Positions 35,421 to 43,966 of a stretch of DNA of 52,954 nucleotides are shown in pieces. Made by a program: the position numbers and the translations under genes. The stretch's first letter is position 1; each line of letters starts with the position of its first letter. The notes under the pieces are model-generated. The model was not told where the DNA came from. It saw nothing but the letters and a program-made list of their open reading frames with translations, and ran no database searches. This DNA is from Ardenticatenaceae bacterium (GTDB taxonomy: Bacteria; Chloroflexota; Anaerolineae; Ardenticatenales; Ardenticatenaceae): assembly GCA_026989095.1 (NCBI GenBank), contig JALSKA010000188.1:1-52954 (forward strand). Reading direction: 5' to 3'.

Positions 35421-35450
35421 TTGACAGAAATTTACACAACATGCTATACT
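35421..35450 (+). promoter_or_regulatory. Very strong SigA-type promoter
   Basis: TTGACA (35421-35426), an 18-bp spacer and TATACT (35445-35450) with TGC before it (extended -10), in a strikingly AT-rich patch. Transcription should start near 35457 and produce the leader at 35457-35570. Confidence 0.88.
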
Positions 35451-35456
35451 TACTAC

Positions 35457-35570
35457 ATCAAAAGGACAGCAGGGTTGACACTCGTAATGTTTTCGACAGG
35501 CGAGAACACACGCAAGGTCCATACCAGAGCGTGAAGGGCGCGGGGGTTTGTTACGCCCTTTTTTGTTTTC
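35457..35570 (+). ncRNA. Candidate small RNA or attenuator leader
   Basis: Between the strong promoter and the terminator at 35534-35570 lies about 110 nt without a convincing ORF. GGAC (35464-35467) can pair with GTCC (35517-35520), enclosing CTCG/CGAG (35481-35484, 35501-35504). An alternative GCGTGA/TTACGC pairing (35529-35534 with 35551-35556) would compete with the terminator stem. It may be a free small RNA or a transcription attenuator for the Cys-rich gene downstream. It matches no RNA family I recognise. Confidence 0.55.
35534..35570 (+). terminator. Intrinsic terminator in the leader of the Cys-rich gene
   Basis: AAGGGCG (35534-35540) and CGCCCTT (35554-35560) pair around a 13-base loop and are followed by a long T-tract (TTTTTTGTTTT). 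It lies 42 bases before the next start codon. Confidence 0.85.
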
Positions 35571-35611
35571 CGCCCTCTGCACTTTGAAATAGAAAGGGAA
35601 ACAGCAGGCCT

Positions 35612-35965
35612 ATGTACCGAAAGCCTCCGTTCTTGTTCCCGCACGAGAGCGTTCCACACCTGCGCGACATGCGCGACACCCCTTGGGCCGAGCTCGTTGA
35701 CCACATTGCCAGCCTCCCGTCCACGGACGAGGAAAGCTTGGCCTTCCAGCTCATGATGATCCGCATCTGCGGCTGCTTGCGCTGCACCAACTACAAGGCC
35801 AGCTTGGGGTGCACTGTCTGCTCACAGCGCGCCGTCCGCAACACCAAGGCCCCCACCAGCACGCTCCTGCGCTGGTTCCACCGGGCCCGGGACGAAGTGC
35901 GGGCATTTCTGCAGGCGTGGTCCACCCGAGAGCAGAAAGGTGAAGGCGACCGCCGCGCTGCTTGA
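35612..35965 (+). CDS. Small Cys-rich protein, unknown function
   Basis: This 117-residue soluble protein is not recognised. Cysteines at 53, 55, 58, 67 and 70 (ICGCLRC and GCTVC) look like a zinc- or iron-sulfur-binding knuckle. It sits between an acidic N-terminal helix region (PWAELVDHIASL) and a basic C-terminal helix (LLRWFHRARDEVRAFLQAW). AGAAAGGGAAA lies upstream of the ATG. Placement behind a strong promoter and a leader terminator suggests regulated expression. It could be a small regulator or metal-binding factor. Confidence 0.7.
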   Translation: MYRKPPFLFPHESVPHLRDMRDTPWAELVDHIASLPSTDEESLAFQLMMIRICGCLRCTNYKASLGCTVCSQRAVRNTKAPTSTLLRWFHRARDEVRAFLQAWSTREQKGEGDRRAA

Positions 35966-36035
35966 ACCTCGGGGGAGAGCACGGCGGGCCCTGTGGGCGC
36001 GATAGAGGGCTCGCCGGCCGCGAGCATGTGTCTCC

Positions 36036-38483
36036 ATGGCACGCCGACATCGACCCTTCCTCTGGCCCCTCGGCGCCCTCCTCGTGGCCACCCTCGTCCT
36101 CACCTGGCCTACAGTCCGCTACTTGGGCACCCACGTGGTGGACCGCCAGGACCCGCTCCTCAACACGTGGATCATGGACTGGGAGGCCTATCAACTCCTC
36201 CGTGATCCCCTGCGCCTCTTCGACGCCAACATCTTCTTTCCGTATGAGAAAACGCTGGCCTTCAGCGAAACGCTTCTGGGCATCACCGTGTTGGTGCTGC
36301 CCCTCCGGTGGGCCGGGCTCTCGGCCTTGGGCGCGTACAATGTGGCGTTCCTGCTCTCCTTTTTCTTCACATCCTTGGGCGCCTACCTGACGGCAACGGG
36401 CCTGACCAGATCGCGCCGGGCCGGCCTGCTGGCCGCGGTGGCCTACGCCTTTCACCCCTACCGGTTCGGTCACTTGAGCCAAGTGCAACTTCTGGCCACC
36501 GGGTGGCTGCCCTTGACCCTCTTCTACCTCGACCGCTGCCTGCGCGAGCGGCCGCCGGCAAGGCGCAATGCCCTGTTGTGGGGCCTCTTCTTCTCCCTCC
36601 AGGCCCTCTCTTCGTTCTACTCCGCCCTCTTCACGGCCACAGCCTGCCTGGCCTACGCCCTCGGCCGGTGCGCTCTCGTCCGTTCTCTGCCTTCCCGGCG
36701 CGCCACAGCGGGGCTCATCGGCGCCGCGACCCTGGCCGTTTTGGTCGTAGCTCCTGTCGCCTGGCCCTACGTGGAGGTCAACCGCACGTTGGGCGCCGCC
36801 TGGTCCTTGGAGACGAACGAGCGCTTCTCGGCCAGCCTCCAGGCGTATCTCTACGCGCCGCCGGCCACACGACTCTGGGGGGCGCTCACAGCACGCTTCG
36901 CCTACACGTATGGCCCCTGCTGTCCGCCGGACACACTCTTCCCGGGCCTGACCGTGTTGGCCTTGAGCGCCCTCGCCCTCAAGGGCGCGGAGGACCGCCG
37001 CAGGTGGCTCTACGCCCTCTTGCTCGTGGTGGGCTTTACCTTCTCCTTGGGCCCCACGCTCCACCTGCGCGCGGGCGAGCCCACGGGCGTACCACTGCCC
37101 TACAAGTGGCTCTTCCTCCACGTGCCGGGATTTCAGGCCCTGCGCGCCCCCGTGCGCTGGGCCCTGTTGGTGACGCTGGGGCTGAGCATGTTGGCCGCGT
37201 GGGGCGTTGCCCGACACCCGCGCCGCGCCTGGCTCGCCCTGGCGGCCGTGCTCGTGGAATTCGCCGCCCTGCCGGTGCGCCTGGTGGAAGCCCCCCGTCC
37301 CACGGCCGTTGTCGCGTGGCTGGCCCAACAGCCCCCCACGCGCATCGTCGAGCTCCCCCTGGCCGCGGAGTTGCCCGTGGAGCCCACGCCTCCCGATCAG
37401 CCCAGGCGCGCGTGGGAAGTGAGCCGCCTGTTGGAATACCAATACTTCAGCATCTGGCACCGGCACACCACGCCCGACGGCTACAGCGGCTACATTCCCC
37501 CCCGCCACGGCGAGTGGGCGCGGGAGATGGCCGCGTTTCCCTCCCCGAGGAGCTTGGCCACGTTGGACGCCTTGGGCATCGAGTACGTCGTCGTCCACGA
37601 GGCCGACTTGGAGGAGCGCCGGCGGCGTGATGTGCTGGAGGGCATCCGCCAAACTCGCCGGCTGCGCCAAGTGGCCTGTTTCTCCCGAAACGGCGAAGGG
37701 CCCGCTCCCCCCTGCCCGTCGCCGGCCGACCGGGTCTACCGCCTCCTGCCGGCCGCTGAACAGGCGGCCCTCAACTGGCGCCTGTGGGCCACCGCGCCCC
37801 TCGCCCCGTCGGCACCGGCACGCCTCTGGCTCGAGCTGCGCGCCGACGGCGTCGTCGCCCTGCCGACCGACACCCGCCTGGAGGTGGAGCTCACGTGGCA
37901 GGGGCCCGCGCGAGAGGAAGAGGTGCTTCGAGCCCAGCCCCCCATCGTCGTGCAAGAGGTGGCCATCGTGCCCCTCGACGTTCGCCCCCCCGAAGAGCCG
38001 GGGCGCTACGAGGTGGTTGCCCGCGTGCGGGCCCGCAACGGACGGCTCCCCGACCCGCCGACGCCGGAGCGCCTCGTGACATCAGTGGAGGTGGCGGAAC
38101 GCGCCCCGCCGGCGCCCGCGCCCGTCCCCGTGGCCCTGACGGGCGTTCAGGCCACTGCAGAGGATGGGCAGAGGTTCACCGTCCGCGTCGAGTGGCAGGC
38201 CCTCAGCCCGCTGGAACGGTATTACAGCCTGTCAGTGCGCCTGCTCTCCGCGGACGGCCGAGTCATTGCCCAGCAGGACGGCCCGCCCGGCGGCGACGTG
38301 CCCACGCTGGGCTGGCAGCCGGGCGAACGGTATGGAGCCGAGTGGGCCTTGCAGGCCCCCGAAGGCGAACGGCCAGCCCAGGTGGAGATCATCTGGTACG
38401 ACCCAGAGGGAGGGCCGCCGGCGCTCGTCCGGCACCGGGGGGCTTGGCAACAGGCAATTCGCGTGCGGCCAAGGGGGTGGTGA
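36036..38483 (+). CDS. Large membrane protein, probable GT-C-type glycosyltransferase
   Basis: This 815-residue protein has roughly eleven membrane helices in the first ~420 residues. An early acidic loop (TWPTVRYLGTHVVDRQDPLL) is followed by NTWIMDWEAYQLL. This resembles GT-C enzymes that use lipid-linked sugars, although a catalytic Asp pair cannot be assigned firmly. The C-terminal ~380 residues form a soluble, beta-rich extracytoplasmic region with no recognised domain. No ribosome site is clear before the ATG at 36036. The sugar and acceptor are unknown. Confidence 0.7.
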   Translation: MARRHRPFLWPLGALLVATLVLTWPTVRYLGTHVVDRQDPLLNTWIMDWEAYQLLRDPLRLFDANIFFPYEKTLAFSETLLGITVLVLPLRWAGLSALGAYNVAFLLSFFFTSLGAYLTATGLTRSRRAGLLAAVAYAFHPYRFGHLSQVQLLATGWLPLTLFYLDRCLRERPPARRNALLWGLFFSLQALSSFYSALFTATACLAYALGRCALVRSLPSRRATAGLIGAATLAVLVVAPVAWPYVEVNRTLGAAWSLETNERFSASLQAYLYAPPATRLWGALTARFAYTYGPCCPPDTLFPGLTVLALSALALKGAEDRRRWLYALLLVVGFTFSLGPTLHLRAGEPTGVPLPYKWLFLHVPGFQALRAPVRWALLVTLGLSMLAAWGVARHPRRAWLALAAVLVEFAALPVRLVEAPRPTAVVAWLAQQPPTRIVELPLAAELPVEPTPPDQPRRAWEVSRLLEYQYFSIWHRHTTPDGYSGYIPPRHGEWAREMAAFPSPRSLATLDALGIEYVVVHEADLEERRRRDVLEGIRQTRRLRQVACFSRNGEGPAPPCPSPADRVYRLLPAAEQAALNWRLWATAPLAPSAPARLWLELRADGVVALPTDTRLEVELTWQGPAREEEVLRAQPPIVVQEVAIVPLDVRPPEEPGRYEVVARVRARNGRLPDPPTPERLVTSVEVAERAPPAPAPVPVALTGVQATAEDGQRFTVRVEWQALSPLERYYSLSVRLLSADGRVIAQQDGPPGGDVPTLGWQPGERYGAEWALQAPEGERPAQVEIIWYDPEGGPPALVRHRGAWQQAIRVRPRGW

Positions 38484-38491
38484 TGCCCCCC

Positions 38492-40210
38492 TCACACGTC
38501 CTCGCCGTCCACCACGCGGGGGAGGTAGCCGGCCCGCCGCAGGGCCGTCACCAGCGCTTGGAGGCGTTCCGCGCGAACCACCACTGTGCGCTCGTCGAGG
38601 GAGCGGCCGAGCCAGCGGCGCACGGCGGGGTCGCGGCGCATGGCCTCCAGGACGGCCGGCTCGTCCACCTCGAGCACCACCAGGCGGCGCAGCGTGACGC
38701 GGCCGAAGTCGGCCATCCACGAGCGCAAGCGAGCCTCCACCTGCGGGGGCAGCCGGCCGTCGGCCGCCCGGCGCAGGAAGCGCATCACCCTCTCCGGGTC
38801 GCTGCCGGCCACGAGCACGTTGACGATGCGCTCACGGTCGAGCCGGTAGTGCGTCGGAGGGGCAAGGGGCACGGCCAGCCGCTCCAGGTGCAGGCGCTCC
38901 CAGTCGTCAGCCCCCGGCGGCACGGTGACGGTACCGTCGGGCGCGATTGTCATCGGCGCCCTCGGAGGCGCGGGAGGGAGCTCCACATCGCGGCCCAGGA
39001 GGCGGGCTCCCCACGGGGTGATCCTGAAGGCCGTCGGAGGAGCCTCTGTGGCGTCATGTCCTACGTCCACCACGCCCAGCCAGTGGAGCGGCCCGGCGAT
39101 GAGGTAGCGGAGCAAGGCGCCCTCGACAGCATCCCAGCTCTCCCATCCCCGCAGGAAGGCGCCCGTGCGCGCGTCGCGGATGAACCAGGAGTCGTAGTCG
39201 CCGTTGGGGCGCTGGAAGTCGGGGTCCACCCGTTTGACGGCCGCCACGAAGTCGTGGAGAGAAACCCACTCTCCTGGAGGCACCTCTCCCAGCCAGCCCA
39301 ACACCCGTTGCCGTGTTCCCACGGGGTCGTTGTGCCAGCCGGTGGGCTCGACAATGAGGCCGGGCACGTGGTGCAGGTCGTTCCAGCGCGCGTCCGCCGC
39401 CCACGCTCGCTGCAGGCTCAACAGGCGGCGGACACGCGGGGCCCGAAGCCACCGACGCGCGTTCGCAGTGGCCAGGCGAAGCCGCCCTCGCTCGGGAACG
39501 ATGAGTTCGAGGTGCCGCACCAAGTGAATCATCAGCTCCACACGCCGGCGCTCGTGGGCCTGGGAAATTTCGGGGTGGAAGGGAGGAACGCGGGCGTTCA
39601 CCCGGCTCACCAGCTCCGGCGGACACAGCTCCTCACCCCCGAGCCGAGGCGGATGGCGCTGCACTTCGCTGAGCACGGCGAAGGCCGCCTCCACCGGCCC
39701 GTCGGGCACCGCGGAGCGCACATGGGCAGGCGGGGAAACGATCTCCACGGAGAAGGCTTCGTCAGGGCGTTCGGCCGGGGGCAACAGGGGCAGCAGGTCA
39801 GAGGGGATGTAGAACACCCGCCCCCGAAAGCGCCCCACGCGGCCGAAGCCGCTGTGGATGAGCCCACGATACCAGAGCCGCTCCGCGGGCGAGATCGGCG
39901 CCTCCCAAGGGCGTTCCCGTTCGAGCCGGCCGACGCCGAATTCGCGCACGTCGCCGTATTCCCGCCGAACACGGTGGGCCGGGAAGGCTCCTCCCGCTGC
40001 GACGAGACGCTCCAACAGGGCGCGCTCCTCGTCGGTCAGGTGCTCCAAGGCACGGGCCACCACGGGAGGACGGAGGAGGTAATCGGCCAAGACGCGGGGC
40101 AAATCGTGCCGGGCCACGCCACTCACGTCGAGACCATGGCTGGCCGCGATGGCCCGCAACACGGGAGGCGGATGATGTTCCAAGGATTCGACCAGCGTGC
40201 GGATGGTCAT
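38492..40210 (-). CDS. Stand-alone helicase-associated (Helicase_C_3/XPB-like) domain protein
   Basis: This 572-residue protein has an N-terminal helical region (VESLEHHPPPVLRAIAASHG, HLTDEERALLERLVAAGG). The C-terminal region (about 420-570) reads APMTIAPDGTVTVPPG, THYRLDRERIVNVLVAG and VEARLRSWMADFGRVTLRRL. These resemble the helicase conserved C-terminal/XPB-associated domain (PF13625 type). There is no Walker A or other helicase motor motif. It may be a DNA-repair or nucleoid accessory protein. It is transcribed away from rpsF and close to the large membrane protein's 3' end. Confidence 0.7.
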   Translation of the reverse strand: MTIRTLVESLEHHPPPVLRAIAASHGLDVSGVARHDLPRVLADYLLRPPVVARALEHLTDEERALLERLVAAGGAFPAHRVRREYGDVREFGVGRLERERPWEAPISPAERLWYRGLIHSGFGRVGRFRGRVFYIPSDLLPLLPPAERPDEAFSVEIVSPPAHVRSAVPDGPVEAAFAVLSEVQRHPPRLGGEELCPPELVSRVNARVPPFHPEISQAHERRRVELMIHLVRHLELIVPERGRLRLATANARRWLRAPRVRRLLSLQRAWAADARWNDLHHVPGLIVEPTGWHNDPVGTRQRVLGWLGEVPPGEWVSLHDFVAAVKRVDPDFQRPNGDYDSWFIRDARTGAFLRGWESWDAVEGALLRYLIAGPLHWLGVVDVGHDATEAPPTAFRITPWGARLLGRDVELPPAPPRAPMTIAPDGTVTVPPGADDWERLHLERLAVPLAPPTHYRLDRERIVNVLVAGSDPERVMRFLRRAADGRLPPQVEARLRSWMADFGRVTLRRLVVLEVDEPAVLEAMRRDPAVRRWLGRSLDERTVVVRAERLQALVTALRRAGYLPRVVDGEDV

Positions 40211-40219
40211 GCCCCGTTT

Positions 40220-40248
40220 TTGCCAAATTGCCTATCTCATGGTAAGAT
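40220..40248 (+). promoter_or_regulatory. Promoter of rpsF-rpsR
   Basis: TTGCCA (40220-40225), 17 bp, TAAGAT (40243-40248). It gives a leader of about 140 nt before the rpsF GTG. Confidence 0.7.
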
Positions 40249-40341
40249 GTGAGCCTGGAAACTGCTTTTCGCCAGCAGGCGTGCTCAGGAGGCTCAAGCA
40301 CAGAGGCAAAAAAGTTTGCCTCGTTTTATTTTGTCCTCACA

Positions 40342-40386
40342 CTTTCTGCTCCGGTCCAACGGCCGGGGCCACAAGACCACAGAAAG
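40342..40386 (+). promoter_or_regulatory. Structured rpsF leader, candidate S6:S18 autoregulatory RNA
   Basis: CTTTCTG (40342-40348) pairs with CAGAAAG (40380-40386), and the latter overlaps the AAAGGAG ribosome site. Inside, CCGGTC (40351-40356) and GGCCGG (40361-40366) form a CAAC-loop hairpin that can extend by three pairs. Known S6:S18-binding leaders occur in front of rpsF in many bacteria. Here the position and ribosome-site sequestration fit, but I cannot confirm the consensus bulge. Confidence 0.5.
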
Positions 40387-40396
40387 GAGATGAACC

Positions 40397-40888
40397 GTGG
40401 ACGACTTGCGCCGTTATGAGCTGTACGTCGTGCTCCGCCCCGACTTGGAAGACGAGGAACTCGATGCCGCGGTCGAGCGCCTCAACGGGTTCATCACCGC
40501 ATGTGACGGCATTATTCTCTCCGTGGAGCATCGTGGGCGCCGCCGCCTCGCCTACCCCATCAAACACCATTTGGAAGGGTACGACCTCCTCTACGATCTG
40601 CTCCTTCCCCCGCCCGGCCCGGCCTTCGTGGAACACCAGATGCGCCTGCGCGAGGAGATCTTGCGCCATTTGCTGGTGCGGCGCGATGATCTGCCGCCCC
40701 TCACCCCCGAGGAAATCGCCCGGCGGCGCGCCGGTGCTGTTCCGGGCACGGACGACGCCGGGGAGATTGTAGCGGAAAGCCCTCAGAGCGTCGAATCCGA
40801 AGGGGCGTCTGGCGAGGGCACCGACGGTGCCCAGCCGTCGGCGCCGGCCGATGAGCCATCGGCAGCCACTACGCAAGCGGAGGAGTAA
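40397..40888 (+). CDS. rpsF: 30S ribosomal protein S6 with acidic C-terminal extension
   Basis: This 163-residue protein has an S6 domain in residues 1-100 ([41 protein letters not shown] in two blocks). S6 binds S18 on the 30S platform. A further ~60 residues of Ala/Glu/Ser/Pro-rich, strongly acidic sequence follow, which most S6 proteins lack. The start is GTG at 40397, 6 bases after AAAGGAGA. rpsR follows directly; the ssb gene usually found between the two is absent. Confidence 0.95.
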   Translation: MDDLRRYELYVVLRPDLEDEELDAAVERLNGFITACDGIILSVEHRGRRRLAYPIKHHLEGYDLLYDLLLPPPGPAFVEHQMRLREEILRHLLVRRDDLPPLTPEEIARRRAGAVPGTDDAGEIVAESPQSVESEGASGEGTDGAQPSAPADEPSAATTQAEE

Positions 40889-40893
40889 ACACT

Positions 40894-41151
40894 ATGGCCT
40901 TCTACGGACGTCGGGGTCGTCGGAAAGCCTGCCAGTTCTGCGTCGACAAGATCACCTACATCGACTACAAAAACGTGGACCTGTTGCGACGATACATTGA
41001 CGAACACGCCAAGATCCAGCCGCGCCGCAAGACGGGCACCTGTGCCAAACATCAGCGCAGGCTCGCCACGGCCATCAAACGGGCGCGGCACCTTGCCCTC
41101 TTGCCCTTCACTGCCGACCACATCCGCCTGTACGGCGACTCGAGCGAGTGA
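40894..41151 (+). CDS. rpsR: 30S ribosomal protein S18
   Basis: This 85-residue protein has [16 protein letters not shown] and the core [19 protein letters not shown], then [22 protein letters not shown] (its usual rRNA-binding helix, split here at [10 protein letters not shown]). The CxxC plus the later Cys indicate the zinc-binding (C+) form of S18. It starts 5 bases after rpsF and is followed by a strong terminator. rplI (L9) is not present next to it. Confidence 0.97.
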   Translation: MAFYGRRGRRKACQFCVDKITYIDYKNVDLLRRYIDEHAKIQPRRKTGTCAKHQRRLATAIKRARHLALLPFTADHIRLYGDSSE

Positions 41152-41186
41152 TGGCGAATTGCCGGTGAGGATCACGTGAATCAGGA

Positions 41187-41224
41187 GGGGTTGCCGGCCC
41201 GCCCACGCCGGTAACCCCTTTTCT
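41187..41224 (+). terminator. Intrinsic terminator of rpsF-rpsR
   Basis: GGGGTTGCCGGC (41187-41198) and GCCGGTAACCCC (41207-41218) form a 12-bp stem with one G-T pair, followed by TTTTCTC. Confidence 0.9.
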
Positions 41225-41248
41225 CTGCACGAGGAGCACGCAGTTCCC

Positions 41249-42835
41249 ATGGCCAAGAAGCAGAAACCCCTCACGCGCAAAGAGCTCTCGCGCCTGGAAC
41301 GTGAGCGCACGATGCAGCGCTACGTGGTGCTGGGCGTGGGAGGGTTGTTGGTCCTGGTGGTGTTGGTGTTGGTGGCTGGCCTGGTCTACGACCGGGTTCT
41401 CCTGCGGCGCCAGCCGATTGCCCGCGTCGGCGACCGGACAGCCACAGTGGCCGAGTACCAGAAGTTGGTCAACCTGGAGCGCTATTTGCTCTACCGCACC
41501 ATGCGCACCCTGGGCGAACAGCTCCGCCAGCTCCCGGCCGACGAATCGGCCGGCTTCCTGCGGCAGGTCTACGTCCAGCGGCTCCAGCAGCTCTCCCAAG
41601 AGTACCAGGGCCTTCCCAACGAGGTCTTCGAGCGGCTCATCCAGGACATGATCATCGAGGCACGGGCAGCCCAACTGGGCCTGACAGTGACCGAGGAGGA
41701 GATCACCAAGCGCATCGAGGAGCAAATGGCCCGGGAGATTAACGCCATCACCCCCGATGAGCTCGACGCCACGGCCACGGCCGTGGTGGAGGCCACCGCG
41801 ACGGCCGCCGTGTGGACGCCGACGCCCACTGTGGAGATCACGGCCACGGCGACCGCAACGGCCACCGAGGAGGTGGCCATCACCCAGCCTCTCACCCCAA
41901 CGGCCACGCCGCAGCCCACGGCCACGCCCAACGTGTTGACCCCCGCGCGCTTCGAGGAGGTCTACCGGGCGTTCCTGGCCGAGCTTCAAGAACAAGTGGG
42001 CATCACTGAGGCCGAATACCGCCAGTTCGTGCGCCGGCAACTCCTGCGGGAAAAGGTCCAACAATACGTGGCCGACCAAGTGCCCACCGAGGAGGAGCAG
42101 GTCTACCTGAAGGCGGTCATCCTGCCCACGGAGGAGGAGGCCCAAGCGCTCCTGGAGGAGATCCGGGCCGGCACGCCCTTCGACGAGGCAGTGGAGGCGT
42201 ATGCGCGCCAGCGGGCGGGCGATCTCGGGTGGTTTGGCCGCGGCCAAATGGTGCCCGCCTTCGAGGAAGCGGCCTTCAGCTTACAGCCGGGGGAGATCAG
42301 CGACCCGGTGGAGACGGAGTTCGGCTGGCACATCATCCAAGTGACCGACCGGGACGACGAGAACGGCCGCGTGCGGGCACGCCACATCCTGGTGGAGAGC
42401 CGCGAAGCGGCCGAGGAGGTCAAACGGCGGCTCGAGGCCGGCGAGGACTTCGCCGAGCTCGCCCGCGAGCTCTCCCAGGACACGGCCTCAGTGGAGGGCC
42501 AAGGCGTCATCGACGTGGGCTGGATCGTGCGAGACCAGCCCGGCATTCCCGAGGAAGTGCTCGATGCCGCCTTCCAGCTCCGGGCCGGCGAGGTGAGCGA
42601 CCCCATCTCGCTGGGCGACACGGGGTTTGTGCTCGCCTTTGTGGAGCAGGGGCCAGAAGTGCGGCCCCTCTCCCCCGACATTCTGGCCCAACGGCGGGAC
42701 GATGCCTTTCAGGCGTGGCTGAGGGAGCAGAGGGCAGAGCTCACCGTGGAGCGCCTCTGGCATCCTTCCAAGGTGCCGGGTGACCCCTTTGAAGGGCGCC
42801 TGCGAGACCTCCTGCGACTGGCACTTTCAGGGTAA
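41249..42835 (+). CDS. Membrane-anchored parvulin-type peptidyl-prolyl isomerase (PrsA/SurA-like)
   Basis: This 528-residue foldase has one N-terminal membrane helix (about 25-47) and a SurA_N-like helical chaperone region. A Thr/Ala/Pro low-complexity stretch (about 170-230) interrupts that region. Two parvulin domains follow: the first (about 290-370) contains GDLGWFGRGQMVPAFEEAAF; the second (about 376-485) has RARHILVESREAAEEV and GVIDVGWI. The first domain lacks the usual HIL start (LKAVIL), so it may be structural, while the second looks complete. It probably folds exported proteins such as the giant secreted ones here. Confidence 0.88.
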   Translation: MAKKQKPLTRKELSRLERERTMQRYVVLGVGGLLVLVVLVLVAGLVYDRVLLRRQPIARVGDRTATVAEYQKLVNLERYLLYRTMRTLGEQLRQLPADESAGFLRQVYVQRLQQLSQEYQGLPNEVFERLIQDMIIEARAAQLGLTVTEEEITKRIEEQMAREINAITPDELDATATAVVEATATAAVWTPTPTVEITATATATATEEVAITQPLTPTATPQPTATPNVLTPARFEEVYRAFLAELQEQVGITEAEYRQFVRRQLLREKVQQYVADQVPTEEEQVYLKAVILPTEEEAQALLEEIRAGTPFDEAVEAYARQRAGDLGWFGRGQMVPAFEEAAFSLQPGEISDPVETEFGWHIIQVTDRDDENGRVRARHILVESREAAEEVKRRLEAGEDFAELARELSQDTASVEGQGVIDVGWIVRDQPGIPEEVLDAAFQLRAGEVSDPISLGDTGFVLAFVEQGPEVRPLSPDILAQRRDDAFQAWLREQRAELTVERLWHPSKVPGDPFEGRLRDLLRLALSG

Positions 42836-42877
42836 CCCCCTGAGCGAAGAGAAGAACACGTTGAGCGAGAGCGATCT

Positions 42878-43876
42878 ATGGGCATGAAGAGGTGGGCCCA
42901 AGCGTTGGGCATGGGCGCGCTGCTCGGCGCCACGGCAGCCGCTTACGACAGGTGGGCGGCAGGCCAAGCCGACCCCCTTCACTCCCATGTGGCCGGCACA
43001 GGCCACTATTACGACTGGCGCGAGGCGCGTGCCTTCTACAAGAGGCACGGCGAAGGTCCCGCCGTGCTGTTGCTCCACAGCCTCCACGTGGCCGCCTGTG
43101 GGTGGGAGATGCGCCGGGCACACGAGTTCCTGGCCCTGAACGGCTTCTCCGTGTACACGCCTGACCTGCCCGGCTTCGGCCTGAGCACGCGGCCGCCACT
43201 GCGCTACACCCACGATTTCTACGCCCAGTTCATCCGGGACTTCACCCGTGATGTCATCGGCGGGGAAACCATCGTGATCGCCGCCGGCCTGACGGCCGGC
43301 TGTGTGGTTTCGGCCGCCGTCCACGAGCCGGAGCTCTTCGGCCCCCTGGTGCTGATCTCGCCGACAGGCGTCGAACGGTGGACGCGCCGGCCGTGGTGGG
43401 GCCCGACGGTGGAGTGGCTGCTGCGCGCGCCGGGGCTTGGCCAGACGCTCTTCAACCTCCTGGTCAGCCGGCCGGCCCTGCGGTGGCTCCTCGGGTCGAT
43501 CCTCTACCACAGCGGTGCCGAGGTGACTAATGAAACGCTCCGCATCTGGTACACCGTCAGCCACCAGCCGAACGCGCGCCTGGCGCCGGCCCACCTCCTC
43601 GGCGGCGCCCTGAACCGCTCCGTCCGACAGGAGTTCGCCGCTCTCCGACAGCCGATCCTCCTCGTGTGGGGCTATCACGCCCGCCTCGTCCCCTCTACCG
43701 ATGGGCCGGGATTTCTGCGTGCCAACCCCAGGGCCGAACTCGTGGGGTTCGAGGCCGGCCTGTTGCCCCACGAGGAAGCCGCGGACGCCTTCAACCGCCA
43801 CGTGCTCAAGTGGCTCCACCGGTGCCTGGAAGACGCCGGCCGTGCAGCCGAGGTACGATTGCGCGTGGTCATGTAA
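42878..43876 (+). CDS. Alpha/beta-hydrolase fold protein with Thr at the nucleophile position
   Basis: This 332-residue protein has a short N-terminal hydrophobic segment and the alpha/beta-hydrolase core: PAVLLLHSLHVAACGWEMRR, VYTPDLPGFGLS, the nucleophile elbow and a late HEEAADAFNRHVLKWL. The elbow reads G137-L-T139-A-G141, with Thr instead of Ser. The late His114-type acid/base pair seems kept. It could be a divergent hydrolase or a non-catalytic member. It lies 43 bases after the foldase gene. Confidence 0.8.
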   Translation: MGMKRWAQALGMGALLGATAAAYDRWAAGQADPLHSHVAGTGHYYDWREARAFYKRHGEGPAVLLLHSLHVAACGWEMRRAHEFLALNGFSVYTPDLPGFGLSTRPPLRYTHDFYAQFIRDFTRDVIGGETIVIAAGLTAGCVVSAAVHEPELFGPLVLISPTGVERWTRRPWWGPTVEWLLRAPGLGQTLFNLLVSRPALRWLLGSILYHSGAEVTNETLRIWYTVSHQPNARLAPAHLLGGALNRSVRQEFAALRQPILLVWGYHARLVPSTDGPGFLRANPRAELVGFEAGLLPHEEAADAFNRHVLKWLHRCLEDAGRAAEVRLRVVM

Positions 43877-43966
43877 CGCCAGGCGAACTTTCGCCCTCAC
43901 CGGGCAGCGGCCACGGGCCCCGCAGCAGGAACCGAAAAGCGCAAATGCCACAGTGGGGAAGAGGCC

